Assembly (NCBI RefSeq): GCF_927798115.1
Contig: NZ_CAKMMG010000001.1
Coordinates: forward strand, 2,356,001 to 2,420,000
DNA from: Paenibacillus auburnensis
GTDB lineage: Bacteria > Bacillota > Bacilli > Paenibacillales > Paenibacillaceae
Direction: 5' to 3'
DNA: 64,000 nucleotides
In this document: positions 16,412 through 26,277 of the stretch, piece by piece
Layout: every line of letters begins with the position of its first letter
How positions within the stretch are numbered: the stretch's first letter is position 1
Notes under the pieces: model-generated
Told to the model about the DNA's origin: nothing
Seen by the model: only the letters and a program-made list of their open reading frames with translations
The model's database searches: none
Program-made: the position numbers and the translations under genes

Positions 16412-18493
16412 CTACCAAACCAGCTTGCCGAAATCGGCAAACACTCTGGAGTCTGCATCTACAGCAGCCAGGAGAGCAAGGCGGTTCGTGCGGACCTGTT
16501 CGTCTTCAGCCATAACCATTACGGAATCGAAGAATCCGGTAACGGCATCCTTCAAGCCGGAAAGAATGCTGAGCGCTTCTGCGGCATTTCTGGCTGCGAG
16601 TGCTTCCTGGTAAGGCGCGTGGATTTCCTGCCATGTCTCAAATAGCTTCACTTCGGCTGCTTCTTTTAGCAGGGAAGGCTGGATAACGGAACCCTCTGCC
16701 GCTTTGGCCGCCAGATTGCTAACACGGGTCAGCGAGTCGACGGTGATTTTGAAATCAGCCTGAGTATTTACAGCCTCTGTGAGTGCACGGCTTCGGTTAA
16801 CAACATCAACGATGTCATCAAAACCTGCAGCAGTGACAGCTTCCACAACATCGTAGCGGATATTATCGTCGGATAAAAGGCGCTTCACGCGAAGGCCAAA
16901 GAACTCGTAAAGGTTTATACGCAGTTCAGGGGCAAAATGTTTCTCTGCGCGCAAATTTTCATGAACTTCCACGGCCGCACTGAAAATTTCCTGCAAACTG
17001 ACCGGCAGCTTATGCTCCAGTACGATCTGTACGATACCTGCTGCCTGACGGCGCAGTGCGTAAGGGTCCTGTGAACCCGTCGGGATAATACCGAGCGAGA
17101 AGCTTCCGACAATCGTATCGATTTTATCAGCGAGGCTGACGACCATACCTGCCTCAGTCGAAGGCACACTGTCTCCGGCAAACCGCGGCTGATAATGCTC
17201 GAAAATACCTTTGGCTACATTCTCCACTTCTCCAGCTTTGCGGGCGTAGTCTTCACCCATCGTGCCTTGAAGCTCAGGGAATTCACCCACCATTTGCGTT
17301 ACAAGGTCGAATTTGCAAATATCCGCCGTACGGCTGACTTCAGCTGCCGCAGTTGGAGAGAGCTCAAGCTTAGCTGCGAGTTTGTCGGCAATAGCGCGGA
17401 TTCTGCGTACTTTGTCGCCGACACTGCCCAGTTCAACTTGATACACAATGGTTTCCAGCTTAGCCAGGGCATCGCTGATTTGCAGCTTCTGATCTTCTTC
17501 ATAGAAGAATTTTGCATCCGATAAACGGGCGCGCAGCACTTTTTCATTTCCTTTGGCAATCACATCAAGCGACTCCGCATTACCATTCCGAACGGTAACG
17601 AAGAACGGCAGGAGCTTGCCCGCAGCATCAAATACCGGGAAATACCGCTGATGCTCACGCATCGAGGTAATCAGCACCTCCTGCGGAATGTTCAGGAAGG
17701 AAGGATCAAAGGTACCGAACAGTACAGTCGGCGTTTCCACCAGGAACAGCACTTCTTCCAGCAGATCTTCCTTGATTGCGATAGTCCATTCTTTTTCTGC
17801 AGCCAGCTTATTGATCTGATCCAGAATCAGCGTTTCGCGCTCCTTCACATCAACCAGCACATGCTGGGTCCGCATGGTTTCAACATAAGCTGCAGGTTCT
17901 GTAATGACCGTCTCTGCACCAAGAAAACGGTGGCCGCGGCTCACGTTGCCTGCTTGTACACCGGTAATCTCCAGATTGATAATGTCTTGGCCGAACAATG
18001 CAACGAGCCAGCGGATCGGACGGACGAATTTGAAATCATAAGCGCCCCAGCGCATATTTTTCGGAAAGCTCATCGAGCTGACGATACCTGTAAGTCCCTC
18101 GGCAAGCAAAGAGGAGGTCTCTACACCATCGCTGTTTTTGGTGGCATAGATATACTCCACCCCAGCCAGTTCCTTAAAGGTGAATTGGTCGGGGGATACC
18201 CCCTGGCTGCGTGCAAAACCAAGTGCCGCCTTGCTCCATTCGCCGCTGGCATCCAGTGCGATTTTGCGTGACGGGCCTTTCACTTCTTCACTGATATCCG
18301 CCTGTTTCTCCGCTGCGTCTTTCACCAGTACAGCAAGTCTGCGCGGGGTGGCGTAGGCTGTTACTCCGCTATGCTCAATGCGCGAAGCTTCCAGCCATTT
18401 GACTGTTTTGTCCTGAAGCTGCTCCATCGCCGCCCGGATAAAGCGCGCCGGAATTTCCTCCAGACCAATTTCGAACAAGATATCTTTAGACAT
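16412..18493 (-). CDS. glyS: glycine--tRNA ligase beta subunit
   Basis: Beta chain of the bacterial alpha2beta2 glycyl-tRNA synthetase, which charges tRNA-Gly. About 693 residues, normal length. It begins [18 protein letters not shown], the family N-terminus, carries the HD-like central domain, and ends in a DALR anticodon-binding region ([18 protein letters not shown]). The frame opens earlier at a GTG (18502), but the ATG at 18493 has AAGGTG upstream. It overlaps glyQ by 8 bp. Controlled with glyQ by the T-box leader. Confidence 0.97.
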   Translation of the reverse strand: MSKDILFEIGLEEIPARFIRAAMEQLQDKTVKWLEASRIEHSGVTAYATPRRLAVLVKDAAEKQADISEEVKGPSRKIALDASGEWSKAALGFARSQGVSPDQFTFKELAGVEYIYATKNSDGVETSSLLAEGLTGIVSSMSFPKNMRWGAYDFKFVRPIRWLVALFGQDIINLEITGVQAGNVSRGHRFLGAETVITEPAAYVETMRTQHVLVDVKERETLILDQINKLAAEKEWTIAIKEDLLEEVLFLVETPTVLFGTFDPSFLNIPQEVLITSMREHQRYFPVFDAAGKLLPFFVTVRNGNAESLDVIAKGNEKVLRARLSDAKFFYEEDQKLQISDALAKLETIVYQVELGSVGDKVRRIRAIADKLAAKLELSPTAAAEVSRTADICKFDLVTQMVGEFPELQGTMGEDYARKAGEVENVAKGIFEHYQPRFAGDSVPSTEAGMVVSLADKIDTIVGSFSLGIIPTGSQDPYALRRQAAGIVQIVLEHKLPVSLQEIFSAAVEVHENLRAEKHFAPELRINLYEFFGLRVKRLLSDDNIRYDVVEAVTAAGFDDIVDVVNRSRALTEAVNTQADFKITVDSLTRVSNLAAKAAEGSVIQPSLLKEAAEVKLFETWQEIHAPYQEALAARNAAEALSILSGLKDAVTGFFDSVMVMAEDEQVRTNRLALLAAVDADSRVFADFGKLVW

Positions 18494-19373
18494 GTTCAGC
18501 ACCTTCTTTCTTCAGCAGCGGGAAGCCCAGCTTCTCGCGTTCCTCCAGATATGTCGCCGCAACGGTACGGGCCAGATTCCGCACTCTTGTAATGAAGCCT
18601 GTACGTTCAGTGACACTAATGGCCCCGCGCGCATCCAAAAGGTTGAAGGTATGCGAGCACTTCAGCACATAGTCATAGGCCGGGAATACCAGATGGTTCT
18701 CCATGGCTCTGCGGGCTTCTTGTTCGTAGGTGTTGAACAGGGTGAACAGCATCTGGACATCAGATACTTCAAAGGTATAGGTGGAATGCTCCACCTCCGG
18801 CTGATGGAATACGTCACCGTAGGTCATTCCGTCTACCCATTCGAGATCGAATACATTTTCCTTTTCCTGAATGTAAGAAGCCAGACGCTCCATACCGTAA
18901 GTAATTTCTACGGCTACCGGACTGGTCTCTATTCCGCCCACCTGCTGGAAATAGGTAAACTGTGTAATTTCCATACCGTCCAGCCATACTTCCCAGCCGA
19001 GGCCTGCACAGCCCAGGGACGGGTTCTCCCAGTTATCTTCAACAAAGCGGATATCATGCAGCAATGGATCTACACCCAGCGCCTTCAGACTTTCCAGATA
19101 CAGCTCCTGGATGTTGTCCGGTGAAGGCTTAATGATTACCTGGAACTGGTGATGCTGGTACAACCGGTTCGGGTTCTCGCCATAACGTCCGTCCGACGGG
19201 CGGCGGGAAGGCTCAACATAAGCTACTTTCCACGGCTCGGGTCCAAGCGAACGCAAAAACGTCATAGGGTTCATCGTGCCCGCCCCTTTTTCCGTATCAT
19301 ACGGCTGGACGAGGATACAGTTCTGTTCTGCCCAGAACTGCTGCAGCGTCAAAATCATCTGCTGAAAGTTCAT
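18486..19373 (-). CDS. glyQ: glycine--tRNA ligase alpha subunit
   Basis: Catalytic chain of glycyl-tRNA synthetase. 295 residues with [34 protein letters not shown] (split here: [12 protein letters not shown], then [18 protein letters not shown]), the class II core, and [25 protein letters not shown] precedes the ATG. The gene follows a glycine T-box leader and is coupled to glyS. Confidence 0.97.
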   Translation of the reverse strand: MNFQQMILTLQQFWAEQNCILVQPYDTEKGAGTMNPMTFLRSLGPEPWKVAYVEPSRRPSDGRYGENPNRLYQHHQFQVIIKPSPDNIQELYLESLKALGVDPLLHDIRFVEDNWENPSLGCAGLGWEVWLDGMEITQFTYFQQVGGIETSPVAVEITYGMERLASYIQEKENVFDLEWVDGMTYGDVFHQPEVEHSTYTFEVSDVQMLFTLFNTYEQEARRAMENHLVFPAYDYVLKCSHTFNLLDARGAISVTERTGFITRVRNLARTVAATYLEEREKLGFPLLKKEGAEHV

Positions 19374-19496
19374 ACTACCGACTCCTTCGCTTTACAAGTT
19401 TGGTGGCAGTCTCTGCCATGAAGCTTCTTACTGTGCCGCGATGGAGGCGGCGCTCTTATAGGCCTGCAGCGTAGACCCGAAGGTCCGCCACAAGGC

Positions 19497-19807
19497 AAAA
19501 AAGCTCCCGCCCCCATGCCTGATTTCCAGACATAGGGACGAGAGCTTAACATATACTCCCGCGGTTCCACCCTACTTGATTACGCACTGCGTCCCCGGCC
19601 ATTTCGGCTCAGTAAAACGCAAGTTGACGAAATCCACTTTTCATTCTGCCGTTTCCGTACTCCCGGGTGCCCTGTTCATGAACATTGTCCTGCCAGGCTT
19701 CCACTATCCCCGGCTCGCTTAAGCGACAACTGGCGTCCACTACTTTCCCGATCACTGCACGTCTCTAAGACTTCAGAGTGACATCGGCTGTAAATTAAAA
19801 AGAAACT
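19497..19807 (-). promoter_or_regulatory. glycine T-box riboswitch leader of glyQS
   Basis: The leader RNA senses uncharged tRNA-Gly and permits transcription of glyQS. On the minus strand a Stem I region (GGGAAAGTAGTGG, distal AGTGGAAGCCTGG) leads to a specifier loop with GGC at 19671-19669, the glycine codon. The T-box AGGGTGGAACCGCG follows at 19573-19560. A 19-bp terminator stem (19545-19502) then ends in six T. All expected elements occur in order, and the specifier matches the downstream synthetase. Confidence 0.95.
19502..19545 (-). terminator. T-box terminator hairpin
   Basis: Minus strand AGCTCTCGTCCC..GGGGGCGGGAGCT with TTTTTT behind it. It overlaps the T-box sequence region that would form the antiterminator when uncharged tRNA binds. 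Confidence 0.92.
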
Positions 19808-19813
19808 GATCCC

Positions 19814-19842
19814 ATAGTAACGGAAATTTAAGGATTCGTCAA
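19814..19842 (-). promoter_or_regulatory. glyQS promoter
   Basis: Minus strand: TTGACG (19842-19837), 17 bp, TACTAT (19819-19814). The -35 hexamer overlaps the last codons of recO, so glyQS has its own promoter tucked into the upstream gene's end. Confidence 0.8.
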
Positions 19843-20594
19843 ATGTTGTATTTATCGAGCTGATCAAGGAAACCTTGCGACTTCAATTTCAGCCCGAGCT
19901 GCATATCCATAAACGCGCGCATTACTTTTTTAAGTTCACTCCGGGTTGCTTCCTTCACATCCACATTTCCGAGGCGTGTCAGATCAAGTGCTGCAAACAG
20001 GCGCAGCAGCTTAAGCGCGCGGGGAGAAATCTCCATCGCCGGCGGATCATTGTGTCTGCAGCCGCGGCATAATACCCCGCCGAGGCGGGGGCTAACGCGC
20101 AGTTCTTCATCCGGCTTATCCAGTCCGCAGGCAATACAATGATCGAGTTCCGGCCCGTATCCCGCAGCTTGCAGTATTTTCATCTCAAATACATTAAGAA
20201 TGACACCGGGTTCCTTATCTTCTTCAAGTGCATTCAAACACGCCGACAGCTGCCGGAACCAGAAGCTGCCGGTTTCCTCCTCATGCAGCACACGGTCAAG
20301 CAGCTCGCAGGCATATGAAGCATAGGCTGCTTTGACCAAATCTGTCCGCAGCGAATGATGGGACTGTGTTATTTCTCCTGCGTTCAGGGTTCCTAAGCCC
20401 CCATTGTTGCGAAAAAATACAAATTCCCCAACCGTGAACAGCTGGATTAGCGCAGCATGGCGGCTTTTAACCTTCTTGGCACCGCGGACGAGAACGCCTA
20501 CTTTACCGGCGTTCTCGGTGCAAAGCGTAATAATGGCGTTCCCTTCACCGTAGTCCATGCTGCGGATGACGATCCCTTCCACCCTGTGTAGCAT
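19839..20594 (-). CDS. recO: DNA repair protein RecO
   Basis: Recombination mediator that loads RecA with RecR. 251 residues: an N-terminal OB fold (HRVEGIVIRSMDYGEGNAIITLCTE) and a helical C-terminal domain with a zinc site (CIACG..CRGC). The ATG at 20594 follows GGGGAAGAGG; the frame to 20612 is less likely. It lies 36 bp after yqzL and downstream of era, as in B. subtilis. Confidence 0.96.
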   Translation of the reverse strand: MLHRVEGIVIRSMDYGEGNAIITLCTENAGKVGVLVRGAKKVKSRHAALIQLFTVGEFVFFRNNGGLGTLNAGEITQSHHSLRTDLVKAAYASYACELLDRVLHEEETGSFWFRQLSACLNALEEDKEPGVILNVFEMKILQAAGYGPELDHCIACGLDKPDEELRVSPRLGGVLCRGCRHNDPPAMEISPRALKLLRLFAALDLTRLGNVDVKEATRSELKKVMRAFMDMQLGLKLKSQGFLDQLDKYNI

Positions 20595-20630
20595 GCCTCT
20601 TCCCCCAACCATTCGGCAAGCAACCAGTCC

Positions 20631-20774
20631 TTATTGCGCTTCTTCATCAAGGGCCTTCTCTTCCTCCGCGAGCAGCGGTCCGCCTTCTTCAAGCGGATCT
20701 CCGGCTTCTCTATACAGCAGATAAGCATCGACATCTCCAGTCTTTGCAAAATACTTCCACGAAAAGTCTCGCAT
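20631..20774 (-). CDS. yqzL: YqzL family small protein
   Basis: 47-residue ORF beginning MRDFSWKYFAKTGDVDAYLL, the hallmark of YqzL proteins that lie between era and recO in Bacillales. The rest is acidic (EEEKALDEEAQ). AAAGGATG precedes the ATG. The function is unknown. It is too short for most ORF cut-offs, but position and sequence both support it. Confidence 0.88.
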   Translation of the reverse strand: MRDFSWKYFAKTGDVDAYLLYREAGDPLEEGGPLLAEEEKALDEEAQ

Positions 20775-20854
20775 TCGTATTCATCCTTTCTTCGGAAACA
20801 CGATGTCTCTTCAGAAATAGGATGTGCGCTGAGCTGAGGTTTATCCTTGCAATT

Positions 20855-20905
20855 CCTGCCAAGCAGAAACGGCCTGCCGTCCTGCTTGGCAGGCGGGGCC
20901 GTTTC
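20855..20905. repeat. interleaved inverted repeats between era and yqzL
   Basis: Two perfect inverted repeats are interlocked: CCTGCCAAGCAG (20855-20866) with CTGCTTGGCAGG (20882-20893), and GAAACGGCC (20866-20874) with GGCCGTTTC (20897-20905). They cannot both form as simple hairpins. No T-run follows on the minus strand, so it is not an ordinary terminator. Confidence 0.75.
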
Positions 20906-20927
20906 CAGAAGCTGCGGAGCCCAAGTT

Positions 20928-21821
20928 TTAAAGGTCTTTGTGGAAGCCCAAATCGCGCAGTACGCGTTCCTGATTGCGCCAGTCTTTTTTCACTTTTACC
21001 CATAGCTCTAAGAAAATCTTCGAACCCAGCAGGTTCTCGATATCCGTGCGGGCCCGTCTGCCGACTTCCTTCAGCATTGCACCCTGCTTGCCGATAATAA
21101 TTCCCTTCTGGGAGTCGCGCTCGACAAAAATAACCGCATTAATATGCACTACGCCGTTAGGCTCTACGCGCATATCCTCGATGGCCACCGCAATGGAATG
21201 CGGCACCTCTTCACGGGTCATGTGGAGAATTTTCTCACGGATCAGCTCGGCGCAGACGAACTGCTCCGGATGGTCGGTAATCTGGTCGTCAGGATAATAC
21301 TGAGGACCTTCCGGCAGATATTTGGCCACCTGATCCAGCAGCGTATTGACGTTGCTGCCGAGCTTGGCGGAAATCGGTACGATTTCAGCGAATTCATGCA
21401 GCTTGTTGTACTGTGCAATCAGCGGAAGCAGCGCCTCCGGCTCGATTTTGTCGATCTTATTCAGCACTAAAATAACAGGTGTCTTAACGCCGCTGAGTTG
21501 CTCAGCGATAAAGCGGTCACCGCCGCCCAGACCCTCTGAAGCATCCACCAGGAACAGTACCGCTTCTACTTCATGCAGCGTGCTCATCGCCGTCTGGTTC
21601 ATGTAATCGCCCAGCTTCGACTGTCTTTTATGGATACCCGGTGTGTCCAGGAATACGATCTGCGAATTATTCGCCGTATACACCCCGTGAATTTTGTTTC
21701 TTGTAGTCTGCGGCTTGTCCGACATTATGGCGATTTTTTGACCAATCACCTGGTTCATTAGTGTCGATTTGCCTACGTTCGGTCTGCCGATAATGGCGAC
21801 AAACCCTGATTTGAATTTCAT
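20928..21821 (-). CDS. era: GTPase Era
   Basis: Ribosome-assembly GTPase that binds the 3' end of 16S rRNA. 297 residues. G1 GRPNVGKST (about residues 12-20), G3 DTPGIH, G4 NKID and G5 ISAKLGSN are followed by a C-terminal KH domain ([23 protein letters not shown]). AAGGGAAGATCAT precedes the ATG. Normally adjacent to cdd in B. subtilis; here 526 bp of repeat-rich DNA separate them. Confidence 0.98.
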   Translation of the reverse strand: MKFKSGFVAIIGRPNVGKSTLMNQVIGQKIAIMSDKPQTTRNKIHGVYTANNSQIVFLDTPGIHKRQSKLGDYMNQTAMSTLHEVEAVLFLVDASEGLGGGDRFIAEQLSGVKTPVILVLNKIDKIEPEALLPLIAQYNKLHEFAEIVPISAKLGSNVNTLLDQVAKYLPEGPQYYPDDQITDHPEQFVCAELIREKILHMTREEVPHSIAVAIEDMRVEPNGVVHINAVIFVERDSQKGIIIGKQGAMLKEVGRRARTDIENLLGSKIFLELWVKVKKDWRNQERVLRDLGFHKDL

Positions 21822-22087
21822 ATGATCTTCCCTTCTGCATGAAAAAAAATAAAATCTTTTAAAACTTGCTTTTCGATCCCCCTAAATCCCCCTTAGCCAA
21901 GGGGGACCCCAAGGGCCCCGGCCCTCTGGACACCCGGAACTGGCGTAGGAGCAGGAATCGGCGTATGGATCGGTCTGGTGGAGCAATGAGCGCTTTCGTT
22001 CCCTGCGGGAACACGCTGGACGGCGGCGAGAATCAAATTTGTTAACTAACTTTCGCCCGGAACGCACCAACAGCACTCGAACACTGC
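21822..22087. other. non-coding insert between cdd and era, first part
   Basis: No credible gene. It holds a C/G-rich stretch with the hairpin CCCCCTT-AGCC-AAGGGGG (21886-21903) and GTTCCC-TGC-GGGAAC near 22000. Its style resembles dispersed intergenic filler. The only open frame (21882-22076 minus) has an unbalanced Arg/Ser/Gly composition and no ribosome site. Confidence 0.5.
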
Positions 22088-22277
22088 TTTAATTGTATTT
22101 TGTACAGATATTTCAGATTGAATCTACAACTTTCTCATTTAGTTGTATTTCGTGCAGTTATTATTGGCAATTTGGACGATTTACTAGCAAATTGCAAATA
22201 TAACTGCAGAAACTGCAATTAAAATCAGATACTGTGCAAATTAAGCTGATTTAATTGTACGTTGTGCAATTAAATCG
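22088..22277. repeat. array of degenerate palindromic repeats, about 50 bp apart
   Basis: Imperfect palindromes recur: TTTAATTGTATTTTGTACAG (22088), AGTTGTATTTCGTGCAGTTA (22141), TAACTGCAGAAACTGCAATT (22201) and TTTAATTGTACGTTGTGCAA (22250). The core is ATTGtA-N3-4-TGCAgTTA read from either strand. The related array at 39192-39380 has the same architecture. Confidence 0.65.
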
Positions 22278-22311
22278 AAAGTACACTCCATTATCGAAAG
22301 CACACTCCATT
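22274..22311. repeat. tandem 19-bp direct repeat downstream of cdd
   Basis: ATCGAAAGTACACTCCATT (22274-22292) is followed immediately by ATCGAAAGCACACTCCATT (22293-22311), 18 of 19 identical. It lies 36 bp beyond the cdd stop, in the cdd 3' UTR. Confidence 0.85.
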
Positions 22312-22347
22312 GCGGCTACTGAATTCCGCCGACTATGTAGAGCCGAT

Positions 22348-22920
<573 letters not shown>

Positions 22921-23115
22921 TAGACTTCTCATCATTATTCATCAGCAGGCAACCACGCAATATCCAGCCGTCCTATTTGAGATTTGCCCCTATACACACC
23001 TTTGAAATTGAGCTTATCTGCAGGACATTTGCTTCGAAAGAGTATGGCCTAATTAAAGATGACGGAGGGCAAAAAAGCCGGTCCGCCTCTTAGGTCAGCT
23101 GAAGTTGTAAACTGA
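22921..23115. other. gap between dgkA and the cdd leader repeats
   Basis: No gene seen. GC-rich bases followed by six T on the minus strand at 23100-23070 may be a weak dgkA terminator, but the stem is poor. The remainder presumably holds the cdd promoter; none is convincing by eye. Confidence 0.4.
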
Positions 23116-23511
23116 TTATGACATAAGTCCGGTGATCCAGTCCATCACAGGATGATAAAAAACATAGATTCCGACGATAACGGCAAAGACCGCCGTAAGC
23201 AGCACAGCTCCTGCGGCGGTATCTTTGGCAGTCTTAGCCAGGGGATGAATATCCGGCGACACCAGATCAACCGTCGCTTCAATAGCCGTGTTCAACAGTT
23301 CTGAGCTTAGAACAAGCGTAATTGCCAGCAGCAGCAGCATCCAGCTTGAAGGAGGAAGCCTGAAAACCGCGGCGGCGACCAGCACAATAACAGCCAGGCC
23401 GCAATGCACCTTCATGTTCAGCTCGGATTTGAACGCTGAGGCAATGCCGTGCGCAGCAAATCTAAAAGAATGCCAGAATTTTTTGTGGCCCACCGCCGTA
23501 TTTTTGACCAT
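23116..23511 (-). CDS. dgkA: diacylglycerol/undecaprenol kinase family protein
   Basis: Integral membrane kinase of the DgkA family. Gram-positive members mainly phosphorylate undecaprenol (family knowledge). 131 residues with an amphipathic N-terminus, three membrane segments, and the signature ELLNTAIEATVDL plus AKTAKDTAAGAV, which carry the catalytic Glu and Asp/Asn. The start overlaps the ybeY stop by one base (TAATG), so expression is coupled. Confidence 0.94.
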   Translation of the reverse strand: MVKNTAVGHKKFWHSFRFAAHGIASAFKSELNMKVHCGLAVIVLVAAAVFRLPPSSWMLLLLAITLVLSSELLNTAIEATVDLVSPDIHPLAKTAKDTAAGAVLLTAVFAVIVGIYVFYHPVMDWITGLMS

Positions 23512-24008
23512 TAGCGGGTCAACCCCACCTGAGCCAGTACATGCTCCTGTTTGGACATCATTTCGGCCTCTGAGGCCGCATCCTGATGATCATAGCCCAG
23601 CAGATGCAAAAAACCGTGAACGAACAGGAATCCAAGCTCCCGTTCCAGAGAATGCCCATACTCCAGAGCCTGCTCCTGCGCCCGTGTAACAGAGATAATA
23701 ATATCTCCCAGCGCATTAGGCACATCCCCGAGTTCATCATTCTCATCAAACGCATATATAATCTCCGGCTCATCTTCTCCGGTTTCATTCATCGCAAAGG
23801 ATAACACATCCGTCGGACGGTCAATTCCCCGGTACTCGCGGTTCAGTTCATGAATGCGCTCATTATCGACAAAAGTTAGGTCCACCTCACCTTTTTCAAT
23901 CCCTTCGGCTTCCCCCGCTTTTTGCAGAATGCTCTCCAGCAGTGCGATAAGACCGTCATTGATTTCGTATTCTTCCTGTTCGTTGCTCCAATTGATGGCT
24001 AAACTCAT
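23511..24008 (-). CDS. ybeY: endoribonuclease YbeY
   Basis: Single-strand RNase for 16S rRNA 3' maturation. 165 residues. The zinc site H-x3-H-x5-H is visible in VHGFLHLLGYDH. The upstream half holds NREYRGIDRPTDVLSFAM, also typical. It overlaps pgpH by 4 bp and dgkA by one base within a tightly packed operon. Confidence 0.96.
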   Translation of the reverse strand: MSLAINWSNEQEEYEINDGLIALLESILQKAGEAEGIEKGEVDLTFVDNERIHELNREYRGIDRPTDVLSFAMNETGEDEPEIIYAFDENDELGDVPNALGDIIISVTRAQEQALEYGHSLERELGFLFVHGFLHLLGYDHQDAASEAEMMSKQEHVLAQVGLTR

Positions 24009-26260
24009 GTAGTAGCCGCCCCTTCCTCTTTCTTCGGTTTCTTCACTTCCTCAGGGTATTCGATCCGGGAGTGAAAAATCCCCATTACCGTTTCTTTCAG
24101 CGTCCGCGCGATAATGTCCAATTCCTTGATCGTCAGATCACATTCATCGAATTGGTGATCGTCCAGACGGCTCTTTATAATCTTCTCGATCATCGTCTCC
24201 ACCTGCACAACGGTCGGCTTGCGGAGCGAACGGACAGCAGCCTCCACACTGTCGGCAATTCCGACCACGGCTGCTTCTTTGGACTGTGCCTTAGGTCCGG
24301 AATAGCGGAAATCCTCTTCGGTGAAATCCGGCTCAACGCCTTTTTCCTCCGCCAGTTTTAGTGCTTTATGGTAAAAATAATGCAGGAACGTCGTGCCGTG
24401 ATGCTGTTCCGCAATATCGCGGATCGGTTTAGGCAGCTTATACTCCTTGAGCATTTCCACACCGTCACGGGCATGAGCAACAATGATCGATTTGCTGAGC
24501 GCAGGTTCAATCGAATCATGCGGATTTTCCATATTGTTCTGGTTCTCGATAAAATAAAACGGCCGCTTCGTCTTGCCGATATCATGATAGTAGGAGCCGA
24601 CACGGCACAGCAGGCCATCAGCACCTATCGCCTCTGCCGCAGCTTCCGACAGGTTGCCGACCATTACGCTGTGATGATACGTTCCCGGTGTTTCGGTAAG
24701 CAGCTTACGGAGCAGCGGATGATTCGGGTTGGACAGCTCGACCAGCTTCAGCGCCGATAAAATACCGAAGGTAGCTTCGAAGAACGGCATCAGCCCGATC
24801 ACCAGCACCGCTGTCAGCAGACCGCTGGCAAAAGCAAAACCTACCTCATACAAGGTCTGTGTATCATTCCATTCCCCGCCTCCCAGCAGCTTCAGCATAA
24901 ATACTGTTACACAGCCGAATAAGGAGACCATAATCCCGCCTTTCAGTAGGGTCGAGCGCTGTCCGGCGCGGTGGGTTGCAAAAATGGCGACATACGAAAC
25001 TACAAGCGCAAAGAAGCCGAAGGTAAAATCAAATACTGTATTCTGCTGTACATTCAGAATAATGCTTGCAAGCACACCGAACAAAATGGAGCAGAAATAT
25101 GCCAGAGTCATATCCAGCAGCATGGCAATCAGCATCGCCCCGATCGCGACCGGAGCCAGGAAGCCGACATAGGACCTTACATCGGTCTGCAGGAACGCGG
25201 CAAGCTTCATGGTGAAGATGGTAATGATAAAGACGAGCACCAGCATCAGCAGCTGAGAGTTATTATACTTAAAGCCGGCAGTGCCTCCGGAATAGCGGAT
25301 AAATACCATTAGTCCTGCTGAGAGCATGATCGACAGCAGCAGCAGCCCGAATTGCGGCCAATAGTTAACTTCATTGCTGAGCAGTCCGTTCTCATCCAGC
25401 AGCGCGTACAGATCCGGTGTAATCGTATCTCCTTTGGCTACAAGCACATCACCTTGCTCGATAAACACGTCCGGCGTGTTCTCACGGGCCTGCACCTTTG
25501 CTTCCTTGGTGGCTTCCTCGTCAAAGAACTTGTTAGGCATAATAACCAGCCGCACCAGCTCCTGTGTAACCTCACGGGCTGTACGCTGGCTGAGGGAGCT
25601 TACGCTGACCTGCTCCGCAACCTTGGCGCGCACCGTCTGGGCGTCAACGATCTGATCATTCATCAGCTTAATCACAATTTCCCGGGCAACCTGCTTCATT
25701 TCGATGATATCCTGGGAGGTCAGACGCGGGATTTTGATATAAGTCTCTTCCGGAATGGTGTAGGCCTGCTCAGCGATGACCGACTGTATCTCATCTAGGA
25801 GTGTATCAGAATAAGTGCCTGAATTACGGCTTGAATTGATAAAATTAAGGATAAAATCATTAGCCCGCTGGGGAATCACATCTTTGTAAATACCGACCTT
25901 ATCGCTTTGTGAAATCAGATCATCCTGATTCAGGCTGTCAATCCGGTCCAGCAGCGAGGTGACCAGACTGTCGGCTCTAATCGGAATAATCTCATACTTG
26001 TTGGGTACATTCTCGGCAGCCGCCTCCTGGGCCTTCAGCTTAGCCTTATTATCAAGGATTTGCTTGGGGGCCGTGATTTCTTTGGCGCTGGTAGTATTCA
26101 CTTTTATATCATACCGTTTGGGCAGCAGATCAGAAGAGAGACTGAAATAGAAGACAATCCCCAATAACAGGAAAAGAGCATAGCGCGTTGCCGCGCTATA
26201 CTTCCATCCGGTATTGCTATATACAAATCCGCTTAATTTCGATGGTTGCTTTGAAGCCAT
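24005..26260 (-). CDS. pgpH: 7TM-HD family phosphodiesterase PgpH
   Basis: Membrane protein that hydrolyses c-di-AMP (family knowledge from Listeria PgpH; YqfF in B. subtilis). 751 residues: an N-terminal membrane segment, a long extracellular 7TMR-HDED domain of about 250 residues, seven membrane helices, and a cytoplasmic HD domain with HHSVMVGNLSEAAAEAIG, YYHDIGK and a later EQHHGT. AAAGGGG precedes the ATG. It lies between phoH and ybeY, the conserved order. Confidence 0.95.
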   Translation of the reverse strand: MASKQPSKLSGFVYSNTGWKYSAATRYALFLLLGIVFYFSLSSDLLPKRYDIKVNTTSAKEITAPKQILDNKAKLKAQEAAAENVPNKYEIIPIRADSLVTSLLDRIDSLNQDDLISQSDKVGIYKDVIPQRANDFILNFINSSRNSGTYSDTLLDEIQSVIAEQAYTIPEETYIKIPRLTSQDIIEMKQVAREIVIKLMNDQIVDAQTVRAKVAEQVSVSSLSQRTAREVTQELVRLVIMPNKFFDEEATKEAKVQARENTPDVFIEQGDVLVAKGDTITPDLYALLDENGLLSNEVNYWPQFGLLLLSIMLSAGLMVFIRYSGGTAGFKYNNSQLLMLVLVFIITIFTMKLAAFLQTDVRSYVGFLAPVAIGAMLIAMLLDMTLAYFCSILFGVLASIILNVQQNTVFDFTFGFFALVVSYVAIFATHRAGQRSTLLKGGIMVSLFGCVTVFMLKLLGGGEWNDTQTLYEVGFAFASGLLTAVLVIGLMPFFEATFGILSALKLVELSNPNHPLLRKLLTETPGTYHHSVMVGNLSEAAAEAIGADGLLCRVGSYYHDIGKTKRPFYFIENQNNMENPHDSIEPALSKSIIVAHARDGVEMLKEYKLPKPIRDIAEQHHGTTFLHYFYHKALKLAEEKGVEPDFTEEDFRYSGPKAQSKEAAVVGIADSVEAAVRSLRKPTVVQVETMIEKIIKSRLDDHQFDECDLTIKELDIIARTLKETVMGIFHSRIEYPEEVKKPKKEEGAATT

Positions 26261-26277
26261 GAGGACAGTCCCCTTTG

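Noticed and set aside
21882-22076. 64-codon minus frame between cdd and era
   Set aside because: Arg/Ser/Gly/Pro-rich product read from filler-like DNA, without a ribosome site.
23070-23105. Terminator behind dgkA
   Set aside because: A T6 run exists, but the preceding stem has only four to six discontinuous pairs; not strong enough to call.
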